A stretch of DNA of 47,253 nt, from assembly GCF_001316245.1 (NCBI RefSeq), contig NZ_BBDM01000019.1, forward strand, positions 1-47,253, in the 5' to 3' direction. This DNA comes from Vulcanisaeta sp. JCM 14467 (GTDB lineage Archaea; Thermoproteota; Thermoprotei; Thermoproteales; Thermocladiaceae). A program made the translations under genes and the position numbers. Positions 9,154-17,612 of this stretch are shown here, one piece after another; positions within the stretch are counted from its first letter, which is position 1, and every line of letters begins with the position of its first letter. The notes below the pieces were generated by a model. That model saw only the letters and a program-made list of their open reading frames with translations. It was not told the DNA's origin and did not search any database.

Positions 9154-9321
9154 TCACCGAGATTGTTTTCCCTTACTTGACGTGATCCTGGCATAGCACT
9201 CTGGGCATACGTATATCTTGAAGGTTATTCCCAACTCCTTGACTTCATAATCGACTATGTAGTATTCCCTGACCCTCCTGAGGCAGAAGAAGCAGATGAC
9301 ACCCTTATTGCTCCTCTTCAT
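9154..9321 (-). CDS. 55-residue zinc-ribbon protein
   Basis: Small ORF starting MKRSNKGVICFFCLRRVREY with two cysteine knuckles, CFFC (C10, C13) and CPEC (C39, C42), spaced like a treble-clef or zinc-ribbon fold, with a basic tail. The ATG at 9321 overlaps the end of the upstream membrane-protein gene by 17 nt, so the two are probably one operon. I do not recognise a named family. Intact cysteine pairs and tight overlap make it a real gene more likely than not. It ends convergently with the nuclease-like gene. Confidence 0.6.
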   Translation of the reverse strand: MKRSNKGVICFFCLRRVREYYIVDYEVKELGITFKIYVCPECYARITSSKGKQSR

Positions 9322-9922
9322 CACTCTCAGACCGCTCGGTCTCTTCCTCGCTCTTAAGCATGATTGTCATGCTCATTAATTGATCAATGTCTGAGTACAC
9401 GTCCTCTATAGCTGTCCTCTCGCGGTAAAGCCAGGTGCTCATCATGAGTAGTATTGTGCTTATTAGGTACGTTATTGATGAGAACCCGACATATGCATTA
9501 ACGCCGATTAGTATCGACTGTGTTGTTGATCCCTCACTTAGGTAGACCTGGGTTGGTATGGGTAGTGAGAATGCCAGGGCTAGTGCGAGCATTAGGATTA
9601 CGCCGAAGAATAGCGGGTCTGAGACATCTATGCTCTGTTTCTTCCTTATTATTAACATTGTTATTGATATCATTATACCCACGAAGACGAATATTGGCGA
9701 TAAGTAATCGATTGTGTCTATAAATGGTGAATAGCCCTTGATCGGTATTAGTGTTAATGAGCCGTTTGTGTCACTGACTATTAACTTTAACCCAGGCGTT
9801 ACGTTTACGACGTCGTTAAAATTAGGCATAGCCGCATTAGTTATTGGTAATGCGACCCTTATATTAGACATTATGAGTATTATTATGCCAATGACTATGA
9901 ATGCCATCATGATCTTCTTCAT
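9305..9922 (-). CDS. Small membrane protein of unknown function
   Basis: 205 residues. A hydrophobic N-terminal segment (residues 3-25) resembles a signal anchor. A polar, probably extracytoplasmic loop of about 40 residues follows, then three or four membrane helices (about 75-95, 105-122, 145-165). The acidic C-terminal tail ends in EEETERSESDEEEQ and is probably cytoplasmic. No family was recognised. It probably shares an operon with the overlapping 55-residue zinc-ribbon gene downstream. Confidence 0.65.
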   Translation of the reverse strand: MKKIMMAFIVIGIIILIMSNIRVALPITNAAMPNFNDVVNVTPGLKLIVSDTNGSLTLIPIKGYSPFIDTIDYLSPIFVFVGIMISITMLIIRKKQSIDVSDPLFFGVILMLALALAFSLPIPTQVYLSEGSTTQSILIGVNAYVGFSSITYLISTILLMMSTWLYRERTAIEDVYSDIDQLMSMTIMLKSEEETERSESDEEEQ

Positions 9923-9939
9923 TGCTATCGCCTAAAGAA

Positions 9940-10856
9940 TTAATCCTCTGTTTTAAGGTTTTCTCTATCAATTTCTAATTTCGGGCCTTTACCGCTGTAC
10001 TTAATTCTATTCCTAATAACACCCTTAATATAGTAAACCAATGTATAATCGCCATTAACCCACCTATTCACGGCATCAACCAACAAATCGGCGGGGTTCT
10101 TCGTGAGTAATGGTTCAAGCAACCTCCTATTAGTCTCCAGGCGTCTAATCACGTTTGATGGGTCTGCATAGAGGGTTAGGAAGTCATAGACCTGGCAAGT
10201 GGTATTGCCGAGAGTTTGGTCGACCAATGCAGGGATAGCGGCACCCTGTACATTTTAACCTTAAGCATCGTATTACCGCCGATTATCACGTCACTGCCAT
10301 ATGCCTGAAATAGGTCAAGCCACTTCAAACTCCTATTCACGACCTCACTTACTAGGTTTACGAAAGACTTCACAACCTCGTCATTGACCTCCTTCGACAA
10401 TGATGCAATTACCTTGAACCCATTCATACCATCAAATATTACGGCATTATTCGTGAGACCCACATATTCAAAAATAATGCGTACCACAGTAACTATCATG
10501 TCCATGAGATCCAAACCCCTATCAAGCATCCAAACCCTCCTACCACCCTTAACATCGATTATCGCCATATCAATACCCCTTGATAGGGCAGTGCCCACGG
10601 AGGCCATGAAATCAGTACCGCCAGCCTTAACGTACCTAATCAACTCATCCTTACTATTAATAATAATTGGTAATTTACTCCCATCCTCATGCTTAACCCT
10701 AGTCATTAATACGGCCGTATCATTGACCTGCCTAATAATGGCCGCCCTCCTATTAGTTAGGAAGTTTATCATTACATCACCAACAATATCATAATACTTA
10801 AGCAGCCTAACCGAGGGCTTCAGCACCATTGGTATTAATCTCTTAGGCATTACCAA
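9940..10856 (-). CDS. Degenerate archaeo-eukaryotic primase / LigD-polymerase-like protein (one apparent frameshift)
   Basis: 305 residues after adding one base at about 10191 (GCCAGGTC read as GCC AGG GTC), which joins IPLAR to VYDFLTLYADP. The layout follows the LigD-type polymerase/primase fold: RLLKYYDIVGDVMINFL, NRRAAIIRQ, a central MAIIDVKGG where the family has a D-x-D metal motif, a DGMNGFKVIASL stretch matching the usual SGGKGxHV, and VPLSLHWSTKLSAIPL matching RxPxSLHxKTGL. The second metal aspartate appears to be lysine and the strand histidine is lysine, so catalysis is doubtful. It may be a regulatory or structural paralogue. The start overlaps the GTPase gene by 14 nt, suggesting an operon. 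Family assignment is by motif order only. Confidence 0.5.
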
Positions 10857-11641
10857 CCACCCCAGGCCTGTAGTAATAGGTTAATTTACCGAGTATCCAG
10901 TCCTTAATCACGGCAATAGCCGCACCCCTAATGTTTACTTTACCACCCTTCAATAATAATCCCCTTTTCCTACCAATTAATTCCAGGAGTTCCATTGGGT
11001 CCTCGGAATCAACGCCATATCTATCCATAAATGCCTTGGGGTTGAACGACTTAATCCTCATTATTAACTTTACCGCCGGTAAGACAGGGTCTTCAAGCTT
11101 CGAGGGGTCTATGGCGCCCTTAATGATTAGTAGAGCCTCATCCTTAACCTCCTCGGGCGGTATGACGCCTGGCGTGTCGATGACCACGAGCCACTGCTTA
11201 GCCCTAACTATCTGCTCGCCAATGGTCCAGCCGGTACTGGGCTTGTCTCTGCGACGTGCCTACCCTTAGGTAGTTAATTATTGTTGACTTACCCACGTTT
11301 GGATAGCCAACCACTGAGACCCTAACTGGGAGTCTCGGTGCATGCTGCTTAATGCTAACCATTAACTTCCTAGTGCCTAGCCTATTCCTGGCGCTTATGA
11401 ATACGGTGGGGTACTCCCTCTCTAGGTATTCCTTCCATTCCTTAAGCACATCGATAGGTACTAAGTCGGCCTTATTAATGACTATTATCAACGGCTTACC
11501 CAACTTACTCAGTAGCTCCTCAACCCTCCTATTCCTAGTCTCCACAGGGTCCCTGGAGTCAATAACCTCAAGTACTAAGTCACTCATTTCCAGCACGTTC
11601 CTAACCCTCCTCCAAGCCTCGGCCTGGCTAACCCTGCTCAT
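10843..11641 (-). CDS. Circularly permuted GTPase, YlqF/YawG (ribosome assembly) family, two apparent frameshifts
   Basis: GTPase with permuted motif order: G4 (VINKADLVP, about residue 53) comes before G1 (VGYPNVGKSTIINYL, about 110) and G3 (DTPG). This order marks the YlqF/RbgA/Nog2 class, which assists large-subunit ribosome maturation. The frame breaks at about 11263-11265 and 11231. Adding one G at each place restores the switch-I region LRGRHVAETSPVPGWTIG and joins it to IGEQIVRAKQWLVVIDTPG. Total 266 residues. Both breaks are in G/C runs within 35 nt. It is divergent from atpD and overlaps the primase-like gene downstream. Confidence 0.85.
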
Positions 11642-11678
11642 TTATTGATGCCTAAGTCCTTATGTAATAATGTTTAAA

Positions 11679-11696
11679 AATATAAAACGTACCCTA
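11679..11696 (+). promoter_or_regulatory. TATA region of atpD
   Basis: GTTTAAAAATATAAAACG lies just before the GTG start at 11702, with the first TTTAAA about 21-26 nt upstream. The A+T-rich spacer may also serve the divergent GTPase gene. Confidence 0.4.
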
Positions 11697-11701
11697 ACCA
11701 C

Positions 11702-12331
11702 GTGGCCTTTGAGAGGCCAATACCGTCTAGGCTAACGCTATTGAGGCTCAGGAATCAGGAGAGACTTTATAGGAGTATTAAGAAGACTGTTGAGGATGCG
11801 AGGAACGCAACAATACAGAGGATTAGGGCGATAATACCCAAACTCGAGGGTGCTAGGAAGAGCGTTTATGAGGAATTGAGTAAGTCATCCCTAATGCTTA
11901 AGGCAGCTATTTCGAAGATGAGCATTGAGGATTACGGTAAATTAAGCGAGGTAGTGAAGCCATCAGTTGATGTGGAGTTCGTCGACATAGTGATGGAGGG
12001 CCTTAAGTTCAGGGGAATTGAGTTCAGGGGTGTTTCAAGCCCTAACTATGGAATCTTCGCAATACCGCCGGAGCTTGATAGTGCCCTATACGGTATTTAC
12101 AGTAATTTTAAGGTTATTTCTGAGATGATGAACCTAGAAAGTTTGTTCTACACACTACTTGCCAGGGTTAGGGAGTATCAGAGGATGGTCAATGCGATAG
12201 ATAATGTGTTATTACCGAGGATAATCGAGAGCGCGAAGTTCGTTAGGCTCAAGCTTGATGAGGATGAGCGTGAGGAGTTCGTTAGGAGAATAGTGATTAA
12301 TAGACTCCTCGAAACACTTGGTAGGCGATGA
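11702..12331 (+). CDS. atpD: A-type ATP synthase subunit D
   Basis: Central-stalk subunit D of the archaeal A1Ao ATP synthase, 209 residues, mostly helical coiled coil. The N-terminus has the conserved-type PSRLTLLRLRNQERLY and the C-terminal helix has RMVNAIDNVLLPRIIESAKF followed by LDEDEREEFVRRIVI, the characteristic end of the family. The middle contains the bacterial/archaeal globular loop (PNYGIFAIPPEL). GTG at 11702 is the only sensible start. No other ATP synthase subunit gene is adjacent, so subunit D is split off from the main operon here. Confidence 0.85.
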   Translation: MAFERPIPSRLTLLRLRNQERLYRSIKKTVEDARNATIQRIRAIIPKLEGARKSVYEELSKSSLMLKAAISKMSIEDYGKLSEVVKPSVDVEFVDIVMEGLKFRGIEFRGVSSPNYGIFAIPPELDSALYGIYSNFKVISEMMNLESLFYTLLARVREYQRMVNAIDNVLLPRIIESAKFVRLKLDEDEREEFVRRIVINRLLETLGRR

Positions 12332-12455
12332 TTCATTAGGCCCTTAGCCACCCTGAGGAGCCTATACATTACCCTGCATCAATAAGACACGCGTATTTTT
12401 AGGAATTGACCGTAAGCCGTGAAGAGGGAGGAGAGAAACGCTTAAGTACTTCATA

Positions 12456-12584
12456 ATGACCATACACGTAGTGAAGATAGGAGGGATGTACCGAGCGGTG
12501 ACGACGGATTTGAACGCGGATTTAAACAGCCCTCCTCACGATATTAGGAAGTGCCTGGTGGAACCTTATGGCAATAAATATTAA
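12456..12584 (+). CDS. 42-residue hypothetical protein upstream of the SpoIIM-like gene
   Basis: Open frame starting MTIHVVKIGGMYRAVTTDLN and ending PYGNKY, overlapping the ATG of the SpoIIM-like gene (12568) by 17 nt. A TATA-like CTTAAGTA lies about 14 nt before the ATG. Hydrophilic, one cysteine, no recognised family. The overlap is the same length as that of the zinc-ribbon gene at 9.3 kb. Coding status is uncertain; the region could instead be a leader RNA. Confidence 0.4.
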   Translation: MTIHVVKIGGMYRAVTTDLNADLNSPPHDIRKCLVEPYGNKY

Positions 12585-13140
12585 GAGGATCATCTTACTC
12601 TACGTAATTGAGCTAGTTATACTAGTACTCCTATCATTGATGGGTTTTTACGTGGGACCACTACTCGTGAGCCAGCCAATGATTGAGTCGCTACAGAATC
12701 AAATAATGGCTACGGCGGATCTCGGCCCAAACTACATATTCCTTCATAACCTGGTAATAGATACGTTAATGGCTATTCCCGTGATTGGGCCATTAGTCTT
12801 CATATCCGCACTGGTGATGACGGGCTTCATACTTGGCGTGTATGTTGCGTATGCCCTAAATTCCATACTCGGGCTCGTAATATCCTTATTCGTAACGATG
12901 TTCTTCCCGCACGGAATAATAGAACTCCTCGCCTACGCCTTCTCAACAACAGGCTCACTAACATTCACCGGGAACCTCATTAATTCACTACGTGGTAAGC
13001 AACGCATTACTAAGAGTGATATTGTGACATGGGTAATCTACTACTTAATATCGGTTGTGTTACTCTACATCGCGGCTAATGTGGAGTATTTCGAGATTAT
13101 GGCGCTGAAGAAATTAATAAGTGGTATGTTAACCACTTAG
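12568..13140 (+). CDS. SpoIIM-like (stage II sporulation protein M family) membrane protein
   Basis: 190-residue integral membrane protein with about five helices. The signature PHGIIELLAYAFS at about residues 112-124 matches the SpoIIM/DUF95 motif (PHG-x-x-E). In archaea the family is unrelated to sporulation and its role is unknown; in bacteria it contributes to membrane and wall remodelling. It ends convergently with the DsbA-like gene, overlapping by 12 nt. Confidence 0.8.
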   Translation: MAINIKRIILLYVIELVILVLLSLMGFYVGPLLVSQPMIESLQNQIMATADLGPNYIFLHNLVIDTLMAIPVIGPLVFISALVMTGFILGVYVAYALNSILGLVISLFVTMFFPHGIIELLAYAFSTTGSLTFTGNLINSLRGKQRITKSDIVTWVIYYLISVVLLYIAANVEYFEIMALKKLISGMLTT

Positions 13141-14004
13141 GTTCTGATACATGAACTTCTGGGTCATTAGGTTCTGTATGAAGATTGGCAGCTGAATATT
13201 ATTAATAGTATCGTCATAAGCCCCCGTTAATGTGTTATAGCCAAGCATGAACAACACCGGTGAGTTTATGGGAACCTCATACGTGAGCGGTGATGGTGTT
13301 AGGAATGGTGGTACGTAGTACAGGGTAAGTACCAGGCCAACCATTTCCTGGTACTTCATGACAAACTTCTCATACTCATTCACGCAGGTCGTGGCATTCA
13401 TGTTAATGCCCATGCTATTAAGTATTGACTGTACCGAGGCAATACTCGTTAGGTTCGCTATGTTGCTTGCGTTGGAGCCAATGATAGAACCGACCTTACT
13501 AAGAAATAGGAGGGCATTATCCTTATTAGTCGAGTTGAAGTATAGGCAGTAAGCCACTGACGCCACGTTGAGCTCCGCAGTCGTTAGCGGCGATGCGGAC
13601 ATTGTACCCATGTAGGAGTAAACATTAAACGCAATCTCATACTGAACAAGCCCATCCCTGGAGGTGCTGAGTATGTAATTAACGTTATTGACCGTGAAAT
13701 TGGTCGAGGGCGGCATGACTGGGTTATACAGTATTAATACCTTGATCGGCGCCGTACTTGGCCCATAAACCAGACTGTAATTACTGAAGCTACTAAAGAT
13801 GAGTGATGCATTGTCTAATTGGAAGTATGGGGGCCATACCACAATGCTTGAGGTGCCGATGGGGTACGTTACCTCAGTCACACCACTATGCAACTTAGAT
13901 GGCGGTGCAACAACCCTAACCAGTAGGAAGTATGTCAATACTGCGGCTAGTATAATCACCAACACGAGTATTGCGCCATCTATTACCCTGTTAATGTCCA
14001 TCAA
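13129..14004 (-). CDS. Membrane-anchored DsbA-like protein lacking the CXXC active site
   Basis: 291 residues. An N-terminal helix (residues 8-30) anchors an extracellular domain with many N-x-S/T sites. The domain begins like DsbA (LVYGPSTAPIKVLILYNPVM) but the CxxC that should follow is replaced by PVMPPSTNF. Near the end SPVLFMLGYNTLTGAY matches the cis-proline and GxxGA region of the fold. Two cysteines in the middle (one each in the helical insert) could form a structural disulfide. I infer a redox-inactive thioredoxin-fold protein, perhaps a chaperone or binding protein. Compare the CxxC-containing DsbA-like protein at 37.8 kb. Confidence 0.55.
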   Translation of the reverse strand: MMDINRVIDGAILVLVIILAAVLTYFLLVRVVAPPSKLHSGVTEVTYPIGTSSIVVWPPYFQLDNASLIFSSFSNYSLVYGPSTAPIKVLILYNPVMPPSTNFTVNNVNYILSTSRDGLVQYEIAFNVYSYMGTMSASPLTTAELNVASVAYCLYFNSTNKDNALLFLSKVGSIIGSNASNIANLTSIASVQSILNSMGINMNATTCVNEYEKFVMKYQEMVGLVLTLYYVPPFLTPSPLTYEVPINSPVLFMLGYNTLTGAYDDTINNIQLPIFIQNLMTQKFMYQNLSG

Positions 14005-14091
14005 GCACCATAGGTGCTAGATTTATTAAGAATTTCTCACACAGGAACGTCATAGAAATGCTTAAATTAGTGATTGCCCCACGGGTACCCA

Positions 14092-14304
14092 ATGGCACTA
14101 CCCAGGATTGAGAGACCAAGGCCAGTACTCCATGGACCAACAGTGCCGGTATGCACGTCATGCGGCAAGCCCATTAAGCCGTATGAAAGAGCAACCCACT
14201 TCCTATGCCCAAACTGCGGTAAGGCAGAGATTTGGAGGTGTGAGCATTGCAGGAGGACTGGAAATCCCTATAAGTGCCCAGTCTGTGGTTTTGAAGGCCC
14301 ATAA
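14092..14304 (+). CDS. Double zinc-ribbon small protein (HVO_2753-like)
   Basis: 70-residue protein with four CxxC-type knuckles: CTSCGK, CPNCGK, CEHC and CPVCGFEGP. The spacing and the IWRCEHCRR...[11 protein letters not shown] end match the archaeal two-zinc-finger microprotein family that includes Haloferax HVO_2753, which has been linked to biofilm formation and swarming. ATG at 14092 is preferred over the in-frame TTG at 14074 because TTAAATT lies about 28 nt upstream. It ends convergently with the cytidine deaminase gene about 20 nt away. Confidence 0.8.
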   Translation: MALPRIERPRPVLHGPTVPVCTSCGKPIKPYERATHFLCPNCGKAEIWRCEHCRRTGNPYKCPVCGFEGP

Positions 14305-14324
14305 CATTAATTTACCTAATTGCC

Positions 14325-14707
14325 CTACCTCCTCCAATCACTGAATGGTCTCGGGAACAGCTCGCTAAGGCTATGCCTTATCACCTTATCCCCATGGACT
14401 ATAATAACCTCCTCAACACCAAACTCACTCATCACCTGCAAGCAAGCCCCGCAGGATATATAGGCTTATCAAGGTCTGATGTCAACACCACGGTCTTTAT
14501 CTTCCTCTCGCCATTGGACACAGCATTGAATATGGCGACCCTCTCGGCACATACCGTGAGCCCGAGAGATGCATTCTCAACATTTACACCCCTGTACACC
14601 TTACCGTCAGGCGTAATAGCCAATGCGCTTACCCTGACCCCACTGTACGGTGCGTATGAGTATTTCAACCCATCCTTAACAAGCTCAATCCACTCCCTAG
14701 GTATCAC
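14325..14707 (-). CDS. cdd: Cytidine deaminase (apparent frameshift in the zinc motif)
   Basis: Zinc enzyme deaminating cytidine/deoxycytidine for pyrimidine salvage. The catalytic CAERVAIFNAVS (the family's H/C-A-E motif) is followed by the second zinc motif PCGACLQVMSEF. That second motif is only seen after adding one C at about 14454-14455; as sequenced the frame turns to PAGLACR and stops. The repaired length is 127 residues, usual for the family, ending PRPFSDWRR. GTG at 14707 is chosen as start because homology (EWIELVKDGLKYSYAPYS) begins just inside it and TTTAAATT lies about 26 nt upstream. Confidence 0.85.
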
Positions 14708-14774
14708 GATGGGTAATAAAGTAATAATGAATTTAAACGGTTCCCCGCTTAAGTTACGTGATCGGTGATTAACA

Positions 14775-15431
14775 TTGAGACTTGCCATAATAATTGGGGC
14801 AAATAACGTGGGCATAAACGTAGCTAAGACACTCATGGATAGGTACGACGTGGTGATTGTGGATTCAAACGACGAAGCTTGCTCGAGGGCATTCAAGACC
14901 CTTAAGTCATCCGCACTCGTTTATAGGGGCGACCCAACCAGTGAGGATGTGCTTAATGAGGTGGGTATTGACAAGGCTGAGCTATTCCTGGCGTTGTCTG
15001 ACAATGATGAATTAAATTACAGGGCATGCAGCATAGCAAGGGGTAAGGGCGTCCCGTTGATAATTGCCAGGGTTAATAATAGGGATAACGTGGATTTATT
15101 TAGGGAATTGAATGTAAACGCAATAATCGTCGAAGACCTCGTGTCAAACAACGTATCGACATTAATCATGGGCAGTAATGTCAGGTCTCAATTCACTGAC
15201 CCATCAACAAACCTCAAATTCGCCATAGTGAGGGTTAACACTGATTCGCAGTTAATAGGTAAGTCTATCAATGATGTGATTGATAATTACGGCGTCTCAA
15301 TACCATACGTAATTACGTCAAATGGCATAACCAAGTCAAGTAATGATCACGTAATCGAGAGCAATGACGAGCTAGTCATTGTGGGTCCCTCGGAGGATGT
15401 CGATAAGTTAATAAGCGAGTTAGGTGGGTAA
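14775..15431 (+). CDS. TrkA-type potassium-uptake regulatory protein (RCK domains)
   Basis: 218 residues. The N-terminal Rossmann-type RCK-N domain begins RLAIIIGANNVGINVAKTL, binds nucleotide and ends near residue 135. A C-terminal TrkA-C domain follows (IGKSINDVIDNYG, then ESNDELVIVGPSEDVDKL). Such proteins gate K+ channels or Trk/Ktr transporters. No channel gene is adjacent, so the membrane partner lies elsewhere. TTG at 14775 is the start, with CTTAAGTTA about 26 nt upstream. It converges with mscS at the very next base. Confidence 0.85.
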   Translation: MRLAIIIGANNVGINVAKTLMDRYDVVIVDSNDEACSRAFKTLKSSALVYRGDPTSEDVLNEVGIDKAELFLALSDNDELNYRACSIARGKGVPLIIARVNNRDNVDLFRELNVNAIIVEDLVSNNVSTLIMGSNVRSQFTDPSTNLKFAIVRVNTDSQLIGKSINDVIDNYGVSIPYVITSNGITKSSNDHVIESNDELVIVGPSEDVDKLISELGG

Positions 15432-16250
15432 TCACTCATTACTCCTAACGCTATACCTCTTACCTAACTCCATTGATAGTTCGAACGCCTTATTAAGTAC
15501 GGAGTACCTAACATCATCTATAGTCCTCAGGTCCTTATACGAACCCCTGGCAATCAACTCAACATACCTATCCTCAATCGCCGCAACATCGACGTGTGGG
15601 TCCTCAATACCCAACTTCTCCATGTAGTCCGTCAATTCCTTACGAAGGTCATCAATTAGTAACCCATCCTTAGGTACCTTAAACGGTATCCTAACCTCAA
15701 TCCCCTCCGTCGGCGGCACCTTCCTAATCACGTTCTTAAGCACCAGGGTATACGGCACGTATATCAACTCATTACGTGAACTCCTAATTATCAAGCCCAT
15801 TGAGGACTGCTTGATTATGTACCCCTTAATCCCCATAACCTCCACGTGATCCCCAACGTCCAGTGAGTAATCCTTAATGAGCCTGGCAAACTTACCCGTG
15901 AAGTACTCCTCAATTATGGGTCTCGTGCCGAGTATGAGTATTACGGCAAAGATGACGAGCAAGGCCCCAACTATTAGGTATTGCTGATAAACGTACTATC
16001 GCCGATAGTATGGTCACTATAAGCATCATCCTAAAGATAAACTTCGCATTCTCCACATCACCCTTCCTCGAAAGCTTAACAAAGGCCCTAACCAACTTAT
16101 CAAATACATAATCAAGAACGAAGTAAATCGCCACGGCAACCACAATAACGATCAAAGCACTCCAAACCCAATTAGGATGAAATTACCTACTCCAGTCGCC
16201 CCGCTGGCATTGCCCGTACCGTTGACGTTGATTGCAATTACTATCGACAT
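15432..16250 (-). CDS. MscS-family mechanosensitive ion channel (two apparent frameshifts)
   Basis: Small-conductance mechanosensitive channel, about 272 residues. Four parts can be joined: an N-terminal MSIVIAINVNGTGNASGATG extracellular stretch, helices WVWSALIVIVVAVAIYFVL and FRMMLIVTILSAIV, the pore-side helix YLIVGALLVIFAVIL, and the cytosolic beta domain (YSLDVGDHVEVMGIKGYI, the family's GD-x-V...G-x-V region). The frame breaks at about 16175 (one C missing, giving GNFIPNWVW) and about 15993 (one extra C or two missing bases). ATG at 16250 is an inferred start since it gives a continuous repaired frame. The channel converges with the TrkA-type gene. Confidence 0.75.
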
Positions 16251-16300
16251 ACCATTGCGACAGTATGTTTAGGACAATTATTGTTTTAAACCTAACTCAA

Positions 16301-16735
16301 TCAATGAACAACCAGTACAGGCTTATTCGCATACCTCACGACCTTCTCAGAAACCGAACCTAGAAGGAACCTGGTTAGTCCCTTCAAACCCCTTGAACCA
16401 ACTATGATTAGGTCAACATTCAGGTTATTTGCCACGTTTATTATGGTCTCGGCAGCATCAGTTCCTGTCTCGAGCAGCCCCTCCGCATTAACGCCCTGAC
16501 TCCTGGCACGCTCAACGGCCTTATTAATTAAGTCTCTCCCCTGCCTCTCCATGGCGTCAATTAGGGCCGGGTACATGGATGAGTCTGGGGCTATGGCTAT
16601 CCTGCCCTCCTCAATCACGTGGAGTATGTACAGCTTTGCGTTGAAGCTCTTGGCAATGTTTATTGCGTAGTCCAGCGCCTTATCCCCAGCCTTCGAACCA
16701 TCATAGCCAACCAATATCTTTGTTATTAATGACAT
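16301..16735 (-). CDS. Universal stress protein (UspA family)
   Basis: 144-residue single-domain UspA protein. The N-terminal ILVGYDGSKAGDKALDYAI and the ATP-binding signature GSRGLKGLTRFLLGSVSEKVV (G-x2-G-x9-G-S) are complete, so it probably binds ATP. It ends KPVLVVH as usual. Located just upstream of mscS on the same strand (50 nt gap), which suggests a shared osmotic/stress context. Confidence 0.9.
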   Translation of the reverse strand: MSLITKILVGYDGSKAGDKALDYAINIAKSFNAKLYILHVIEEGRIAIAPDSSMYPALIDAMERQGRDLINKAVERARSQGVNAEGLLETGTDAAETIINVANNLNVDLIIVGSRGLKGLTRFLLGSVSEKVVRYANKPVLVVH

Positions 16736-16777
16736 TAATTCCTCACTATGTAATTTGTTAATAAGTATTATTGGCCC

Positions 16778-17518
16778 TCAAGCCTTATTAATATTCATCA
16801 ATGATTTATTGCCCCTATATATGGCGTAGGTACTACAAATGGGCCTTAATTCACACCTAACACAGAGCAGTGGGTCTGGTGGTTCCATGGGCCAGCCCTG
16901 GTAATTCTCGATGGCCTTAAGCTCCGCTAAAACGTTTTGGTGCTCCCTCTTCAACCTATTTATTGGTAATGACCTAACATCCCTCATGGTCACCAGGTAT
17001 GCCTCCCTAATGTCTATACCAGCCTCCCCGAGCATCAACACGTAGGAAACCACCTGCTTAAGATACCTCCTCTCCCTATCCTCGTCGAGATTCCACGAAC
17101 TCTTCAACTCAATTAATCCCCAGACTTCCTCGCCGTCGAACTCCCGCATGTATATGATGTCAGCCCTGCCAGACGTGTCCACAGTCTCTATTCCGCTCTC
17201 AACCTCCACGTGAACCCTCGGGTTTGCTATCTTAAACCACTCCTGGTAAAGGTCGTGGATAGCCCTACCCCTCGCTAAGTTCCTAATACCCTCCATGTTG
17301 GTTATTGTACCAAACCTAAGCTTTATCAGCGACTTAACGAAGCAGTCATTGCTGAAGAGTGACGGCGTGGCCTTACCCGTGGGTTTATCCACGAGGAATA
17401 GGTCATCACCAATGACCTGGGCATTTCTCAGCATCTCACTTACGTACTCCTCAGTCTTCCTCCTAATCTCGTCCTCACTTAATACATCGGCTATGGGCTT
17501 TATAACCAACTTAACCAT
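16778..17518 (-). CDS. Cas4-like Fe-S PD-(D/E)XK nuclease, stand-alone
   Basis: 246 residues. A nuclease core is visible: RADIIYM supplies the metal-binding D, WGLIELKSS supplies E-x-K, and YLKQVVSYVLML supplies the QxxxY motif. The C-terminus has CVRCELRPIC (C-x2-C-x5-C) and an N-terminal cysteine lies at NDCFVKSLIKLRFG. These four cysteines could bind a [4Fe-4S] cluster as in Cas4 and AddB-type nucleases. No CRISPR array or cas1/cas2 is present within the window, so a role in CRISPR adaptation is not supported by context; DNA repair is equally possible. It is divergent from the sugar kinase. Confidence 0.75.
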   Translation of the reverse strand: MVKLVIKPIADVLSEDEIRRKTEEYVSEMLRNAQVIGDDLFLVDKPTGKATPSLFSNDCFVKSLIKLRFGTITNMEGIRNLARGRAIHDLYQEWFKIANPRVHVEVESGIETVDTSGRADIIYMREFDGEEVWGLIELKSSWNLDEDRERRYLKQVVSYVLMLGEAGIDIREAYLVTMRDVRSLPINRLKREHQNVLAELKAIENYQGWPMEPPDPLLCVRCELRPICSTYAIYRGNKSLMNINKA

Positions 17519-17612
17519 GCTTATGAAAAGCCCTATCTAAAGTCCCTTTTATAAATCCATCAATTATGCCCATTTACAACTTAAAAGTGCATACCCCACC
17601 GAAAAGCCTAAT

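Noticed and set aside
12485..12560. Possible RNase P or tRNA-like sequence in the G+C-rich stretch before the SpoIIM gene
   Set aside because: No T-loop, CCA-type acceptor or conserved RNase P core could be traced; a small ORF explains the stretch as well.
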